DNA from: Tupaia tana
Taxonomy: Eukaryota > Chordata > Mammalia > Scandentia > Tupaiidae
NCBI GenBank assembly: GCA_026018925.1
Contig: JAKSZU010000008.1
Span: 10,767,626 to 10,831,625, forward strand
Direction: 5' to 3'
Length of the DNA: 64,000 nucleotides
Shown: piece after piece, positions 12,662 to 23,814 of the stretch
Position numbering within the stretch: the first letter of the stretch is position 1
Layout of the letters: each line of letters starts with the position of its first letter
Program-made: the position numbers and the translations under genes
The notes under the pieces: model-generated
Told to the model about the DNA's origin: nothing
The model's database searches: none
What the model saw: the letters and a program-made list of their open reading frames with translations, nothing else

Positions 12662-13370
12662 TGAATATTTCAAATTCTTTATCTGACATTTTCACAAGTT
12701 CCCTTGTATTGTCTGTGGAGGATGTGGAGTTATTCTTTTCCCTTATGGGAGAGATATTTTCTTGATTTCTCATATTTCTTGTGCCTCTGTGGTGGTTTCT
12801 GGTCATCTAATAGATTATATGTTTTTTCCTAGTTTTTGGAGTTAAATCTGAGCATTCAGAGGCATGCAGGAGGTGGTGACCTGCAATCTCTAAACAATAC
12901 CATTTTTCTCCCTTTGTGTGACTGATTCAATGGAAATTGAGGATTAGTCTGAGCCTGGAAGTACTCAGATATTTGACTAGTGTGCACCTGGACCTGTCTA
13001 GAAGCTCAGTGCATGGACGCTGAGCAGAAAAGTGAGAAAGGTAAAAAGAAAAGGAACAGGAAAAGAAAACAACCAAAAAAAGAGAGAGAAAAACAAGACA
13101 AAAACAATTTAAAAAAAGAAAAAAAATTTTAAAGCAAAAAATAAAAACCATGTGGTGTGCTAGTGCACTGCGTGAAAGGGGCACTCAGAACTCAGATATA
13201 GATGGCTGGTGATTGACTTGTCCTACGGATGCTGGGGGGAAGGTAAGATTTAGGAAGATAAAAGAGCAACAGAGAGCTAAACACTTTACAAGTTAAAAAT
13301 AGACAGATATAGAATAAATAGGGTACTCTAACCTGCTCGATCTGGGGGGAAGGAGGTGAAGTCTGGGCAG

Positions 13371-13671
13371 AAGGTCTTCAGTGGTCCTAATCAGTTTTGC
13401 TGTGACGACTCTGTCTCAGTGGCAATGCTGCAACAGTTCATTCTTTCTAAGGAGCATTTTAAATTTCCTTCAAATAACGTTATTTCCCAGCATTCCCTTA
13501 TCCATCCCCATTCCTTCAGCCTGAATCCTTCCTCTGTTTCACTTTAGTCTGTTTGTGTAATAGAGCAATGAGAAATGTCCTGAAATGACTTGTATTTTTT
13601 TAATCTTAACTGTTTGGCTTATCTATTTATGGACAGCGTATTCTAAAAGATTTGTAGTTCAAAACCAGCAA
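13371..13671. other. Unassigned spacer
   Basis: Nothing recognised. Confidence 0.45.
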
Positions 13672-13755
13672 AGTTTTACCGGACATGAATGTATATATGT
13701 ATGTGTTTATTTAAGTTTTACAGGACATGAGTGTATATATGTATGTGTTTATTTA
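13672..13755 (+). repeat. Two-copy 42-bp tandem duplication
   Basis: Two near-identical 42-bp units (13672-13713, 13714-13755), each containing GTATATATGTATGTGTTTAT and differing at two positions. The unit spans the junction of flank and SINE tail. Confidence 0.9.
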
Positions 13756-13961
13756 TCTTATTATTTTTTCTGAGAGAGAGATAGCAAGAGAGAAGCTTTC
13801 CAAAAGGTCCTCAAAGAACAATCCACCCCCAGTCTCAGCTGGCCTGTGGCACAGGTGCACTTGTGTAAGCCCAGTGTGCTCGGGGAGGTCCCAGGACATG
13901 AGCCTAGGACCTCTCTCATGTGAATCCAGTTTTATTACCATTGTGCCACCTACTGGACCCA
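13756..13961 (-). repeat. SINE-B
   Basis: GAGAGAGATAGCAAGAGAGA body, CCAGTTTTATTACCATTGTG and CCACCTACTGGACCC as head complement. Confidence 0.8.
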
Positions 13962-14764
13962 GTTTTAGAGGATTATAAAGCTAACTTTCTGAGCCATGTC
14001 TTACGAAAGTTCCTCATACTGGTAAACACATTTTTTTTATTATAATTTTTTGGTAAAGGTATTTTGAAATTTTGTCCACAGAAACGGACCAGTTGGTAGA
14101 TAATGGACACGATGATCAACAAATAATGCAATCCCTTAGAATATACGATGGGAGAACATCACCTAGGTTTGGGCAGATAGGTGGTAGCACTCCTGGTAAG
14201 ACAAAAGGATATCTTGCAGTTAAAGAAACAAAACAAAACAAAACAAAACAAAAAAACCCACTCACAATTCTTGAAATAGTAAGTTCATGGTGGAAATCTG
14301 AAGTTATTTAAACATTTTCCAAAGGACACAGCGATCCAAAGAACAATAGAATTGAAATAGGTACATTGCTAATTTATATTAGGTTAAAAATACTTTGTAT
14401 TTTTAATGATAATTTTAGCTTTTAACTTTAGCTCAGAAGTTCTGCAAATACCTGAAGGGATTTTAGCATTGCTCACAACCTCTCCTACACACACCCTCGT
14501 CAAACTGCATGGATGCTATTGTTACCGGTTTTGATCTGCGTGTTACTTTCCATGTGAAGTCAGGTCTTTGAAGTGCTGCTCTTTTACTACCTTGCTTTGG
14601 AACATTATTCCCCATTCTGCAGGAGAAGAATGATGATTAAGACATTCCAAATGACATATGGAATTTATGGTCCAATGTTGTCTCCTTTCCTTTAAATTTT
14701 TTTCACCCAAAGTGCAAAATACTTGAAACAGAATGAAACCTCTTCAAAGCTAGTAGAAGAGAGG
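13962..14764. other. Unassigned spacer with an (AAAAC)n tract
   Basis: A simple AAAAC repeat at 14227-14256. The rest is unrecognised. Confidence 0.5.
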
Positions 14765-14945
14765 ATTTTGAATGTTCTCAATGCAAAGAAACAAGGGATA
14801 TTAGAGGTGCTAGATGCAAGAATTGTCTGAATGGATCGTTACACATTGTATACATGGATTGAAATATTACATCATACCCCAGAAATATGCACAATGAGTA
14901 GTGGTCAATTTAATACAGTAACAATGAAACAATTCTAAAAAAAAT
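14765..14945 (+). repeat. Old L1 3' end
   Basis: Contains GTTACACATTGTATACATGG and an ATTACATCATACCCCAGAAA stretch, the pattern of mammalian L1MA/L1PB 3' UTRs. Diverged. Confidence 0.45.
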
Positions 14946-15612
14946 TAGTGTGTTCATAAGACTTTCCAACAGAACAAGTTCAAATTTCAAAGGTCTGGCT
15001 TTTGTTAGCACTAGATGAGGTGCCTTGTTTCAGCTTGTGTTGATGTCTGGGTGTACTCTAGGAAGAGAAGATAATGCACTGGCAGGCTGTAAAGTAGTGT
15101 GTACTCTGTACAAACCTGGTATTGTTTCCAAAGTCTGGGAGACTTTGAAACCTAAGAGGCTAGGCATGCTATCAGTGGTGAGGAGTTAACACAGCTGTGA
15201 GTGGACAGGGTAAATGAAGGGTGTCAGGTGGAAGTCAGTTCTCCAAGGAGCTCAGTTCTTGAGTTCTCAGTGGAATGGTAGAAATATGCTTCAGATGTGA
15301 GGCTGAGACTCTACTCCTCTTCTTGAGGAGTCCTCCTTCTTCCTGGTCCCAGACACTGACTGCTTTAAAAGAGGCCTTTGTCAGGGAGGTTTCAGCTTCT
15401 GGAGAAACATTATCTGCCAAGTGAGCTCCATCTGCCCAAACATTATCTGCCCAAGCTCCATCCCTTGGCGGGGTCAGAGCTTGGGCAGCAGATGTTAAAG
15501 CCCATTTCACTATGAGAATGACCTGAGTTGGGTCACCATTGTACAGATCAGATATCTTTTAACTGCTTTACCTGCCTTTTAGAGACTTGCTCTTGTGAGA
15601 AATAATTGGCTC
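14946..15612. other. Unassigned spacer
   Basis: Nothing recognised beyond a local near-repeat of CATTATCTGCC at 15407 and 15440. Confidence 0.5.
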
Positions 15613-15838
15613 TAGGGCAAGAGAGTGGTGCAGTGGTAACAACTGGATGCACGGGGGAAGCACCTGGGTTTTTACCTCAGGGCCTCCCTCTACAGTCTGG
15701 ACATGTGTGTGCCTGTGGTCTGGACGGGCTAAGGCTGGGTATGAAGACCCACGTGAGGATGCCTGTCTCTCTACTTCTTTCTCTCTTTTTATCTCTTTTA
15801 TGGAATAAATAAATTTTTTTTCTTTTAAATTGGTCTCA
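15613..15838 (+). repeat. SINE-B, forward copy
   Basis: GTGGTGCAGTGGTAACAACT head, GGGCCTCCCTCTACAGTCTG, CT-rich 3' part and GGAATAAATAAATTTTTTTT tail. Flanks AATTGGCTC and AATTGGTCTC suggest a TSD. This copy shows the sense structure of the family. Confidence 0.8.
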
Positions 15839-16984
15839 TTCCCTGTTGATTTTGACAACAGGGATAAATAAAAGTACTAAATGTGGATAAATGAAAGTAC
15901 TACTTTCCAACATTATATCCAGACAGAGACAGAGTGTTAATTTTTTCTCTGTGGTTATTTGTTGTTTCTACTTGGAGCTGTTTTTAACCAGAAACAAAAT
16001 ATGGCTTCAGTGTGAATATATGATTAATAATAAAAAACGTGTGCTTGCTTTCCCTTATTTATCCTCTGTTTCACCTAAGATCATGAAAAAAAAGAAGTTT
16101 AAAAAGAAGTTGTGAAACATAAATGAATACACCACTGGAAATCACACACTTTTGAAGGATTAAAGTCCCCTTTCCTAAAAGTCCATCAGTTAAATCTATT
16201 TTATTATAGAGAAGTCATTTTCCTCTACTATTGTTTTTCAATAAGTTCTGAATAGTTTTCAAAATAAGGTGGCATTTTATGCTTGCTGATAAAGATAGCA
16301 AAGGCATCGCTTTGGATTTCAAAGTATGACAGCATTATTACTCAGGCAGGCTGGATTCTTTTCTGAAATAACGTAGTTCTTTTTCTTTTTTCTAAACTGT
16401 TGTAACCAAAATATGAAGGTACTTTGACAATAGCATAGCTAACATATTAAAATTTTAGAAAATATTACCTAATATGTTAAGGGGAAATTCGTGCTCATAT
16501 TTAAATGAGGGTAATGTGTCTGTGCTAAACTTATTATAGAATCTTATTATTATTTATAATAAATGAATATTTATAATTTCAGAAATAGGGTGGAATTTAC
16601 TTTTCACTTTACTATTTGGCTGTGCATACCAAATAGCAAAGAGGCAGTATTAGACAGATACACGGTTGTAAAATATGGGGTGGTGAGTCAAGTAATTTAT
16701 CTTCAAACTAGTACTCTGTAGAGAGTGGCTTTATCTTTATTGTGTCTGAAGGATCTAAACTATGCTCAGAGCATGAGTAAAAAGAAATGCACAGAAAGAA
16801 AAATAGCTCAGCTTGAGTTTGTCTAATGTTTCAGCTGGGGGTGACAGATATTGGAGCACCTAAATACTAGCTGGGTACAGGAATAACTGATGCAAAGAAC
16901 TAATGATTTTCACCCTCTTGTTCTGATAGCTAGGAGATTTGACTTTCCTTTGCAACTCTGAACTGGGGAATTTCAGCCATTTTT
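15839..16984. other. Unassigned AT-rich spacer
   Basis: No gene or repeat recognised. Confidence 0.5.
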
Positions 16985-17264
16985 TCTTCTTTTATTTATT
17001 TATTTATTTTTTTTTTTTGAGAAGTTTTTGCTATAGGGCACGTGCGCTCGCCAGACAGACAGAGATAGAGAGACAGAATGTGAGAAATCACCCCCCGGGG
17101 GTATGGCCATGCCGCATTCCCTTCTCCTCCATTCTCCTCTCGGGATCTTGGGCATGCACGCATACACGCTCGATGTGAGTTTTAAGCCATCGGGTCCGGG
17201 ATGCGAACCGCGGTCGACTACATGGGAGTCCACTGACATAGCCATTACGCTCATTGCTGGTCCC
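16985..17264 (-). repeat. SINE-A with short TSD
   Basis: Complete reverse copy with a TTTATTTATTTATT tail. TCAGCCATTT recurs at 16973 and 17265. Confidence 0.9.
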
Positions 17265-18145
17265 TCAGCCATTTCTTCATAGTTTTGCACTGAAGCCTGA
17301 GATTATGGAAGATGGGAGGAGGGAGAAAAGAAAGTCAGATGCAGGAAGGCAGTTGAGATGGTGGAGGTCAGGACTGTCATCCTGCAGAAACAGATCATGC
17401 AGTATTGCTTTATGGTAACTTTCTTCATGTGAGTCTTCAATCCCTCCTACACTTGGTAACTCTTCATAATAACCATCAATTATTCTGAAACCTTCACTAT
17501 TAGAGCTCCCCTCTCCCAACGCACTCAGGACCTCGCCCCCTGCCTTTTTTGCCTCCTTGTCCACTCTCCTCAGCCTGACCCTCGAAGTGCCTCACTCCAG
17601 TCACATTCTTATTCCCCCCCACCACACACACACTTCCAATCATGACAGATGCTACATTTGTACCACTTCCATTTTCTCTGGAGTCCTAGACCCAGGTTTT
17701 CAGTCACCTAGTGATTACTTTTGGGAACTTGAGCATAATGTTGACTTAAGTTCATCTCCTCAGATTTAAATTTTATCTGCATTTTCTATTGCCAGCCAGG
17801 GAGGATCTTGCCGCCACTCACTTCCATGCAGTTCTTTTTGACCACAATGTCTTAGAAGTCCCTCGGTCACCAGATGCTTCTGTGGCATAAGCATCTTAAA
17901 CCTGTGAAACTGTCATGTGCCATTACTACATCTCTGACCTCCAGTCCCTCATTGCTGTAGCTGTTCCCTGCTGTCTGCAACACACGCAGAGTCAGCAACT
18001 TGTCCTCCAAGATGGCTGTTACCTCCCTCGCCCTGTGACTTCAAGTCCTCAGTAGAGCCTCCTACCTCTTCCTGATGATGAAGGATGAGTCTCAAACTCA
18101 GCATGCCCCAGGGCCTTTCACATCCAACCCCACTGCCTCTCTCCT
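17265..18145. other. Unassigned spacer
   Basis: No gene or repeat recognised with confidence. A short CA run lies at 17622-17632. Confidence 0.45.
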
Positions 18146-18290
18146 GAGTCCAAGTCAATAAATATTACTGTGCACCTAGTGTGTGCAAGACACAGGGGAA
18201 ACAAAGACAGTGAGATACTCCCAGGAAGCTTGCTGTCTGGAGGTATAGACAGATAAACCAATGGCTTAAAATTAATGAGAGAAAGCCTGT
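18146..18290 (-). repeat. L2 3' end
   Basis: AATAAATATTACTGTGCACC followed by AGACACAGGGGAAACAAAGA matches the complement of the L2 3' terminus in order and spacing. Confidence 0.6.
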
Positions 18291-18317
18291 GAAGGTATGC
18301 ACCCATTCACTTTTGTT

Positions 18318-18500
18318 TTTAAATTGATTTCTTTCATGAAAGTGAGAGAAAGTGGGGAGGGAGTGAGGGTCAATCACCCTCAACAACTCTGACACTATGA
18401 ACCCCGCTACCCCCAAGCCTTTCAGGAATGTGCAGGTCAGGGAAACAGAGCCTTAATCTTTCCAATGGGAACCCAGCTCCAACAGCTGTGTGCAAATCAT
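18318..18500 (-). repeat. Possible diverged SINE-B
   Basis: AAATTGATTTCTTTCATGAA followed by a GAGAGAAAG stretch resembles the start of reverse SINE-B. The head half is poorly preserved. Confidence 0.4.
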
Positions 18501-19621
18501 GCCTTTTCTTTCCCTGTGTCAATTATTAAATATTGCTAATAATAATTATTAATTTTTTACTATTATTGTCAGCCATTTCCTCCAAGATATCTTCAGACCT
18601 CAATGTTGGTCCAGCAGGATCTCTTGCTAGAGAATGTGGCTTCTCATTATAAACTGGTTTTCACTGAAATCAGCTGGATGTGAGTTGGGTTCTGAAAATG
18701 AGCTGTTCTTCTGGCCCTGACGTGTTTCCAGGCAGATCCAGCTGGTTCACCATGTACCTTGGTCCTCAGAGGTGACTGCTGCCATGTCAGCCATTTCCAG
18801 CATGGCTATGGGCTTCTGTTGAATTATAGGCAAGGAAGTGCAAACTGACCAATTGGGAGAGAACATTGGTGACTGTCACACTACCCAGACAATGGTATCA
18901 GGTTCCCAGACAATGGTGTCAGCTTGTCCTTGCCTACAGCAGGAATTCAGAAAGGCACAGCCACATACCAATCCTAAGACATCTCCTCTTTAGAGTCAAC
19001 TTCCATTACTTGGATCTCCAGAATTTTGCTGTCTTTTCACGGTCATATACTCTCCATCTTCCTTCTGCACAAGTAAAATTAAGGAAGCTATGACTCTATT
19101 GTTGAGTTAGAAATTCAAATAATCCATGTCAAAGGAGAGGCAAGCCTGAATAAAGGAGCCACAGGTAGAAAAGAAAAATTGCAGCTTACAAATTCTAGGA
19201 ATGCACATTGAACTCTTTGTGTATAATTAAAAATTATACCCCTTAGAACACAATTACAAAAACAAATTGCACTTGAACTTTTTGTGTCCAATTATGTGAT
19301 TTAATGCAGCAGATTAAAAAAAATATTGCTCATTTATATCCATGCGTCAAACATTAACCATCCCCCCCACCAGTGTTTCTCAGGGTCCATTTCTATTGTT
19401 GCAGAGAAATAATTAAAGCTATTATAATTAACTTTCTCATGACTCAAAAAATCTGAGTAATGTGAGCACCTGCTGATATGAAACACAGAATAATATAGTG
19501 TCATTAAAAATACTGTCAATTTAAAGTAATTTGATAATTAATGGTAAATGAAAAGTGCCTAAGAAATTTCTGAAACCATTGTGAGCAAAAGTAAGTACAA
19601 CTCAGAAAACTCAGAAGTTTC
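18501..19621. other. Unassigned spacer
   Basis: A 20-bp near-repeat CCCAGACAATGG at 18890-18930. Otherwise nothing recognised. Confidence 0.5.
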
Positions 19622-19627
19622 TTTTTT

Positions 19628-19669
<42 letters not shown>

Positions 19670-19903
19670 CAGAGCATGTATATGCTCACCAGAGAGAAAT
19701 GGAAAGAGAAAGAGAAAAAAGTGCCCCACAATGTGACATGGTCAGAGTGCAATCCTTTCTCCATTTCTTCATCCTGTTGGGATTTTGAACATACCTATAC
19801 ATGCCCCTAGCATGCTTCCCCAGCAGTTGTGTTCGTTATTTGAACTAATCAGTTGGCCATCTGGGATCAGGCTCCCTCAACCACCAGGTCATGCAGCTGG
19901 CCC
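19622..19903 (-). repeat. SINE-A2 with long poly-T
   Basis: A T-run of more than 35 bases, CAGAGCATGTATATGCTCACC, GA-rich body and a head complement ending CATGCAGCTGGCCCAC. It has an extra segment near the head compared with SINE-A. Confidence 0.75.
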
Positions 19904-20489
19904 ACTAAACTTTTCTAAGCTTTATTTGAAGTATGTTGATAACTGAAAAAAGGTTAATTCATAATGATATTGGTAGGCATATAGAATAATTAAATTACTA
20001 GTACCTAGGTCCAGGTGCTAGAATCTTGGAGAACCAAGTGTAGCCTATATTTCTATAGTATTCAGTTAGATAAAAATGTACTAATGGAATCAGAAACTCT
20101 AAGAATCAACAAGGGCCTTAGATGTCCTCTTTCCTTTCTTCTAAAGCAGATTTCTTTTAGAAGTCCTGTAATTCCCTTTAGCAAAAAAAGAAATAAAATA
20201 AAATAGAAAAGATCCAGTGATACACTAAATTTTAAACGAGGCTAAGTCTGTTGCCTAGTTTTATCAAAATGGTTGTTAAATTTTTCAATTTGACTTTTCT
20301 CAGAGACAAGAGGCTGAAGTCTAGGCTTTATTTATAGTCAGAATTTTCTGTGACATTAATGAAGACATTAATGAAGAAAAAGACTACAGAGGTTGTAACT
20401 AGTCTCATAATTTGATGTACATATTGTCTTAGGAAAGAGTCAGAGGCCTTTTGGTTGACTGTGAGATGGTATTGAACAGAGCTACTAGG
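19904..20489. other. Unassigned spacer
   Basis: Nothing recognised. Confidence 0.5.
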
Positions 20490-20630
20490 AAACAGAAGAT
20501 TTGAGTTCTGTTCTCAGCTCTGTTATTCATCTGTTAAAAGATTTGGGGTATCAGTAGGCATTGTTTAAACCTCATTTCATCACCCTTAAAGAATGTAATG
20601 ATACTTACTGTTGTGAATAATGGAAAAATT
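20490..20630 (+). repeat. MIR
   Basis: TTTGAGTTCTGTTCTCAGCT then CCTCATTTCATCACCCTTAA and AATGATACTTACTGTTGTGA follow the MIR core order. Confidence 0.6.
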
Positions 20631-21037
20631 TGGATGGCATTTTACCGTTTTACAAAATGGTAAGGTTGGGATCAAATTTATGTGTTATTCATATAAAATG
20701 CCAATATCAGTTTTATAAATCTTAAAAATACACAACTTATAGGCAATGTCATAGGGGTAAAACATTTACATGATGACTCTGAGGCAAAAAGTCATAAATG
20801 TGGAATGAGCTTCTTTAGAAGGAACTGAACTCGTGATGGGAGGTGATCTGCAGTCAGAGGGCCAGCGACTGGGCATCCAGATGTTGGATGCTGCAGAAGA
20901 GACTTTAGTATCTTATTGGCAGTTAAATGACTTGCAAGATTCCTAGAAAGCTTGAATCTATGATAGTATCTTTGAAAATTGACTATTTTGTACAAACTCT
21001 TACACATTGTTAAGAAAGGGAAAGATTAAAATTAAAC
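20631..21037. other. Unassigned spacer
   Basis: Nothing recognised. Confidence 0.5.
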
Positions 21038-21345
21038 ATTATGGGCCCAGCTGCTATGGTGGGTGTTGCTAAGATGCTGTGCTCCACAGACTGAGAGTAC
21101 ATGAGAGGCCTGGGTTTCACTCCCAGTCCAACCCAAAGGCCAGGTGTGGTGGTACATGCTGTAACGCCAGTGACTCAGAAGCTGGGCAGGAGGATCATGA
21201 GCTTAAAGCAAGCCTGGGTAATATCACGAGTGCCTGTCTAAAAAAGGTCTGAGTGTGGTGACATGTGTCTGTAATCCTAGCGAGGAGGCTGAAGTGAGAG
21301 GATTGCAACACAAAAGAAACCTTGTTTAGTGAAAAAACCCCAACA
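21038..21345 (+). repeat. tRNA+7SL(+7SL) composite SINE
   Basis: tRNA-like head with B-box-like TGGGTTTCACTCCCAGTCC (about 21111-21129), then a 7SL-type unit starting CCAGGTGTGGTGGTACATGC, then a second shorter unit with GGTGACATGTGTCTGTAATC, and an A-rich end. Same head as the copy at 396-568. Confidence 0.78.
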
Positions 21346-21381
21346 TATCTCTTAAAAGAGTTCTAATAAAGGAATTTATCT

Positions 21382-21644
21382 ATTTTTTTTTTTGGAGAGT
21401 TTTTTGCTATAGGGCGCGTGCGCTCGCCAGACAGACAGAGAGAGACAGAGAGATAGAAAGCGAGAAATCACCCCCCAGGGGGGATGGTCATGCCGCAATC
21501 CCTTCTCCTCCATTCTCCTCTCGGAATCTTGGGCACGCACGCACACGCGCCCGGCGTGAGTTTAAGCCACCAGGTCCGGGTCTCGAACCACGGTCGACTA
21601 CATGGGAGTCCAGTGACATAGCCATTATGCTAACTGCTGGTCCC
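21382..21644 (-). repeat. SINE-A, well preserved
   Basis: Near-consensus reverse copy with intact CpGs (GGGCGCGTGCGCTCGCCAGA) and CTAACTGCTGGTCCC. The CpG content suggests a young insertion. Confidence 0.93.
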
Positions 21645-22159
21645 ATATCTTTTTGTAATCTTGAAAAAAACTATTTTTACTGTTGTATCTGGAAAATGTG
21701 GCTGCATCCTTCACTATTTATTACTTTATAGAGTTTAGTAATTTAAAAATACTTCCTTTATTATGTTTTAAATGTCTCTTCACATGTTCTTCATTCTAAT
21801 CTGTTTGCCATCTTTTGGAGATTTGGGTCATTTAAAGAGAAGTGGGTAATTATATCAGTCTTTAAAAGGCCATGGCAGATCTCCACGTGACAATGTTTGA
21901 AGATAAGACTTTATTCAAGCTGTTCTCTTTGGACTACTTCACAAAGAATAAGTAGCAAAACATTAATTTCCTGCTGTAATTCAAATACAGAGAATATCTC
22001 TTGAAAATCTATGCAACTAAGTAAGCATTTGGAAGGGTTTATATTTTTTCAAAATAAGAATATGACAAAGAGTATACATTTTACAAGTTCCTAAAGTAGA
22101 ACTTAGTCTCTTTACAGTTTTCAAGGTAGAAGGAACAAAAGGAAAACAAGGCCATGTTG
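21645..22159. other. Unassigned spacer
   Basis: Nothing recognised. Confidence 0.5.
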
Positions 22160-22186
22160 AAAAGAAAAGCGAGGTTGCTTTCTCCT

Positions 22187-22470
22187 AAGCTGATCACATA
22201 AACCTCTAACCCAGCCTAAAAGAGGGGCTGCCTCAGCCTATAAGACTACCACCCCAGGTCCTGCAGTTGCAGGGAGAAGGCAGGAGGGGCTGCCTTTCTT
22301 GGGCTGATGCTACTAACCTGCACCCATCTAGGAGCAAAAGAAAAGCAGGCCCATGCCTGCCAAAGCTGATCACCAAAGCCCTGGCCCAGCCTAGAATGTG
22401 GGAGGAGGGGCTGCCTCTTCCTGTGCAATTCATACTGCACTCTGCACAACTTTGGCTAACACCTTACATT
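22187..22470 (+). repeat. L1 5' UTR tandem units
   Basis: AAGCTGATCAC followed by CCCAGCCTA and AGGGGCTGCCTC appears at about 22187 and 22363, a period near 176 bp. It lies upstream of the L1 ORF1 remnant, as 5' UTR monomers would. Confidence 0.6.
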
Positions 22471-22789
22471 CTAGCTTCCCTCTAACTACATTGATCAAGA
22501 AAGATTTGAGTAGATAGGAGCCAAACAACTGAACACAGTGAGGCTATGGAGGAATTCTTTTCCCACACTGATGCCAGAAGGAAAAGGAGAGAAACTCTTC
22601 TGTAAATCAGAACAACGTGGATACCACATGGCCACACACAGTGGAAAAGGGAAATGGCACAGAACTGACTCATATCATAGGGAAGGACATGAGCATGCAG
22701 CTACAGTAACCTGCTCTAAAGAAGTTGCAAGAAGTAAGAACATTTCCAGGTGACTGAAAATCAGCACAGAACCTTGAGAAATCTGAGAA

Positions 22790-23730
22790 AACCAGGAAAT
22801 ACTTTCACCTCAAAAGAACATAATAGTTACTCACCAGCAGTGAATAAAACACAAGAAATCAGAGAAAGGTCAAAAGAAAATTCAGAATATTTATGGTAAC
22901 TAAATTTAATGATATATAAGAAAAAACACAACCATTTCCAGAGATGAGAAAATCTTTTTATGACTTGATGGAGGGACTGCAAAAAGAGCTAGACATCCTG
23001 AAAAAATCAAACAGAACTTCTGGAGATAAAAAATATGATGCAGGAAATTAAAATCTTCCTCAAGGTATTAACAACAGATTAGACCATATGGAAGAAAGAA
23101 TCTCTGACTTTAAAGACAAAAATTTCCACTTAGTTCAAGCAACCAAGAACAATGGAAAAATAGCCATTAACAATGAAGACAACATACAGGAAATCCTGGA
23201 CACCATAAAATGGCCTAGTATTCTCAAAATGGATATTCCATAAAGTGGAGAGACAGGTAAAGGCTTAGAAAATCACTTTAATGATGTGATGTATTTTCAG
23301 AAACATTTCCAAGTTTAGAGAGACATACAAAAATCCAAATCCAAGAAATACAAAGAACACCAAATAGATTTAACATATGAAGATTGTATACAGGGCACAT
23401 CATAGTCAAACTACTAAAAATCAAAGATAGTATGCTAAAGATGACAGCTACTTACAAAAAATACCCCATTAACTAACATTGGGCTTCTCAACTGAGACAA
23501 TGCAGTTAAGAAAAAAATGGCTGGGTATATTTAAAACTCTGAAAAAAAAAAAACAAAAAACAATTTCAACCAAAAATACTATACCCAGCAAGATTATTAT
23601 TTAATGGGATGGAGAAATAAAGGCATTCCCAGATTTTAAAAAAACTGAAATAATTCACCAATAATATACCAACTCTTTAGGAAATACTTAAGGGAATTGT
23701 ACACCTGGAAAACTAAAGGGTTATAAATAG
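22790..23730 (+). pseudogene. L1 ORF1 remnant
   Basis: Degenerate ORF1: coiled-coil segment (ATTTATGGTAACTAAATTTA onward), RRM-like block around 23200-23240 and the C-terminal block around 23560-23700. Many stops and shifts. Confidence 0.7.
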
Positions 23731-23814
23731 AAGTAAGTGAATACAAAAAATGAAAAAAAAAAAAAAAAGAGTAACTAAGTGGCAAGGATAAATCCACATC
23801 TATTGATAACAGAA

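Larger units (their letters stand above)
10930..12806 (-). pseudogene. L1-type ORF1, broken by SINE insertions (HAL1 copy 2)
   Basis: The minus strand from 12806 reads MTRNHHRGTRNMRNQENISP, colinear with the intact ORF1, and reaches the C-terminal stop near 10930. Frameshifts, a poly-T expansion (11511-11535) and three SINE insertions destroy it. Confidence 0.8.
10046..13370 (-). mobile_element. HAL1-like element, copy 2, interrupted by three SINEs
   Basis: Reverse orientation. Poly-T at 10046 is the tail; 10060-10925 is the 3' UTR complement, 10930-12806 the ORF1 remnant, and 12807 to about 13200 the 5' UTR with a pyrimidine-rich part (13021-13145 on the minus strand). There is no ORF2. Three SINE-A copies lie inside ORF1 (11665-11930, 12098-12376, 12377-12661), so this copy is older than them. 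The outer 5' limit is uncertain: CTGGGGGGAAGG recurs 113 bp apart (13232, 13345), suggesting 5' repeats continue to about 13370. Confidence 0.75.

Noticed and set aside
12322-12765. 147-codon ORF and its antisense neighbour of 129 codons
   Set aside because: Both are translations through SINE-A copies and their poly-T linker inside HAL1 copy 2.
13232-13332. Third intron-like segment in HAL1 copy 2 (minus strand, GTTAGAG to CCCCCCAG, about 101 bp)
   Set aside because: Donor and acceptor look good, but no matching spliced joint is present in the window, so it stays a guess.
21590-21640. tRNA genes at SINE heads
   Set aside because: A- and B-box-like motifs are present, but the heads do not form a complete tRNA and continue into the SINE body, so these are retroposons.
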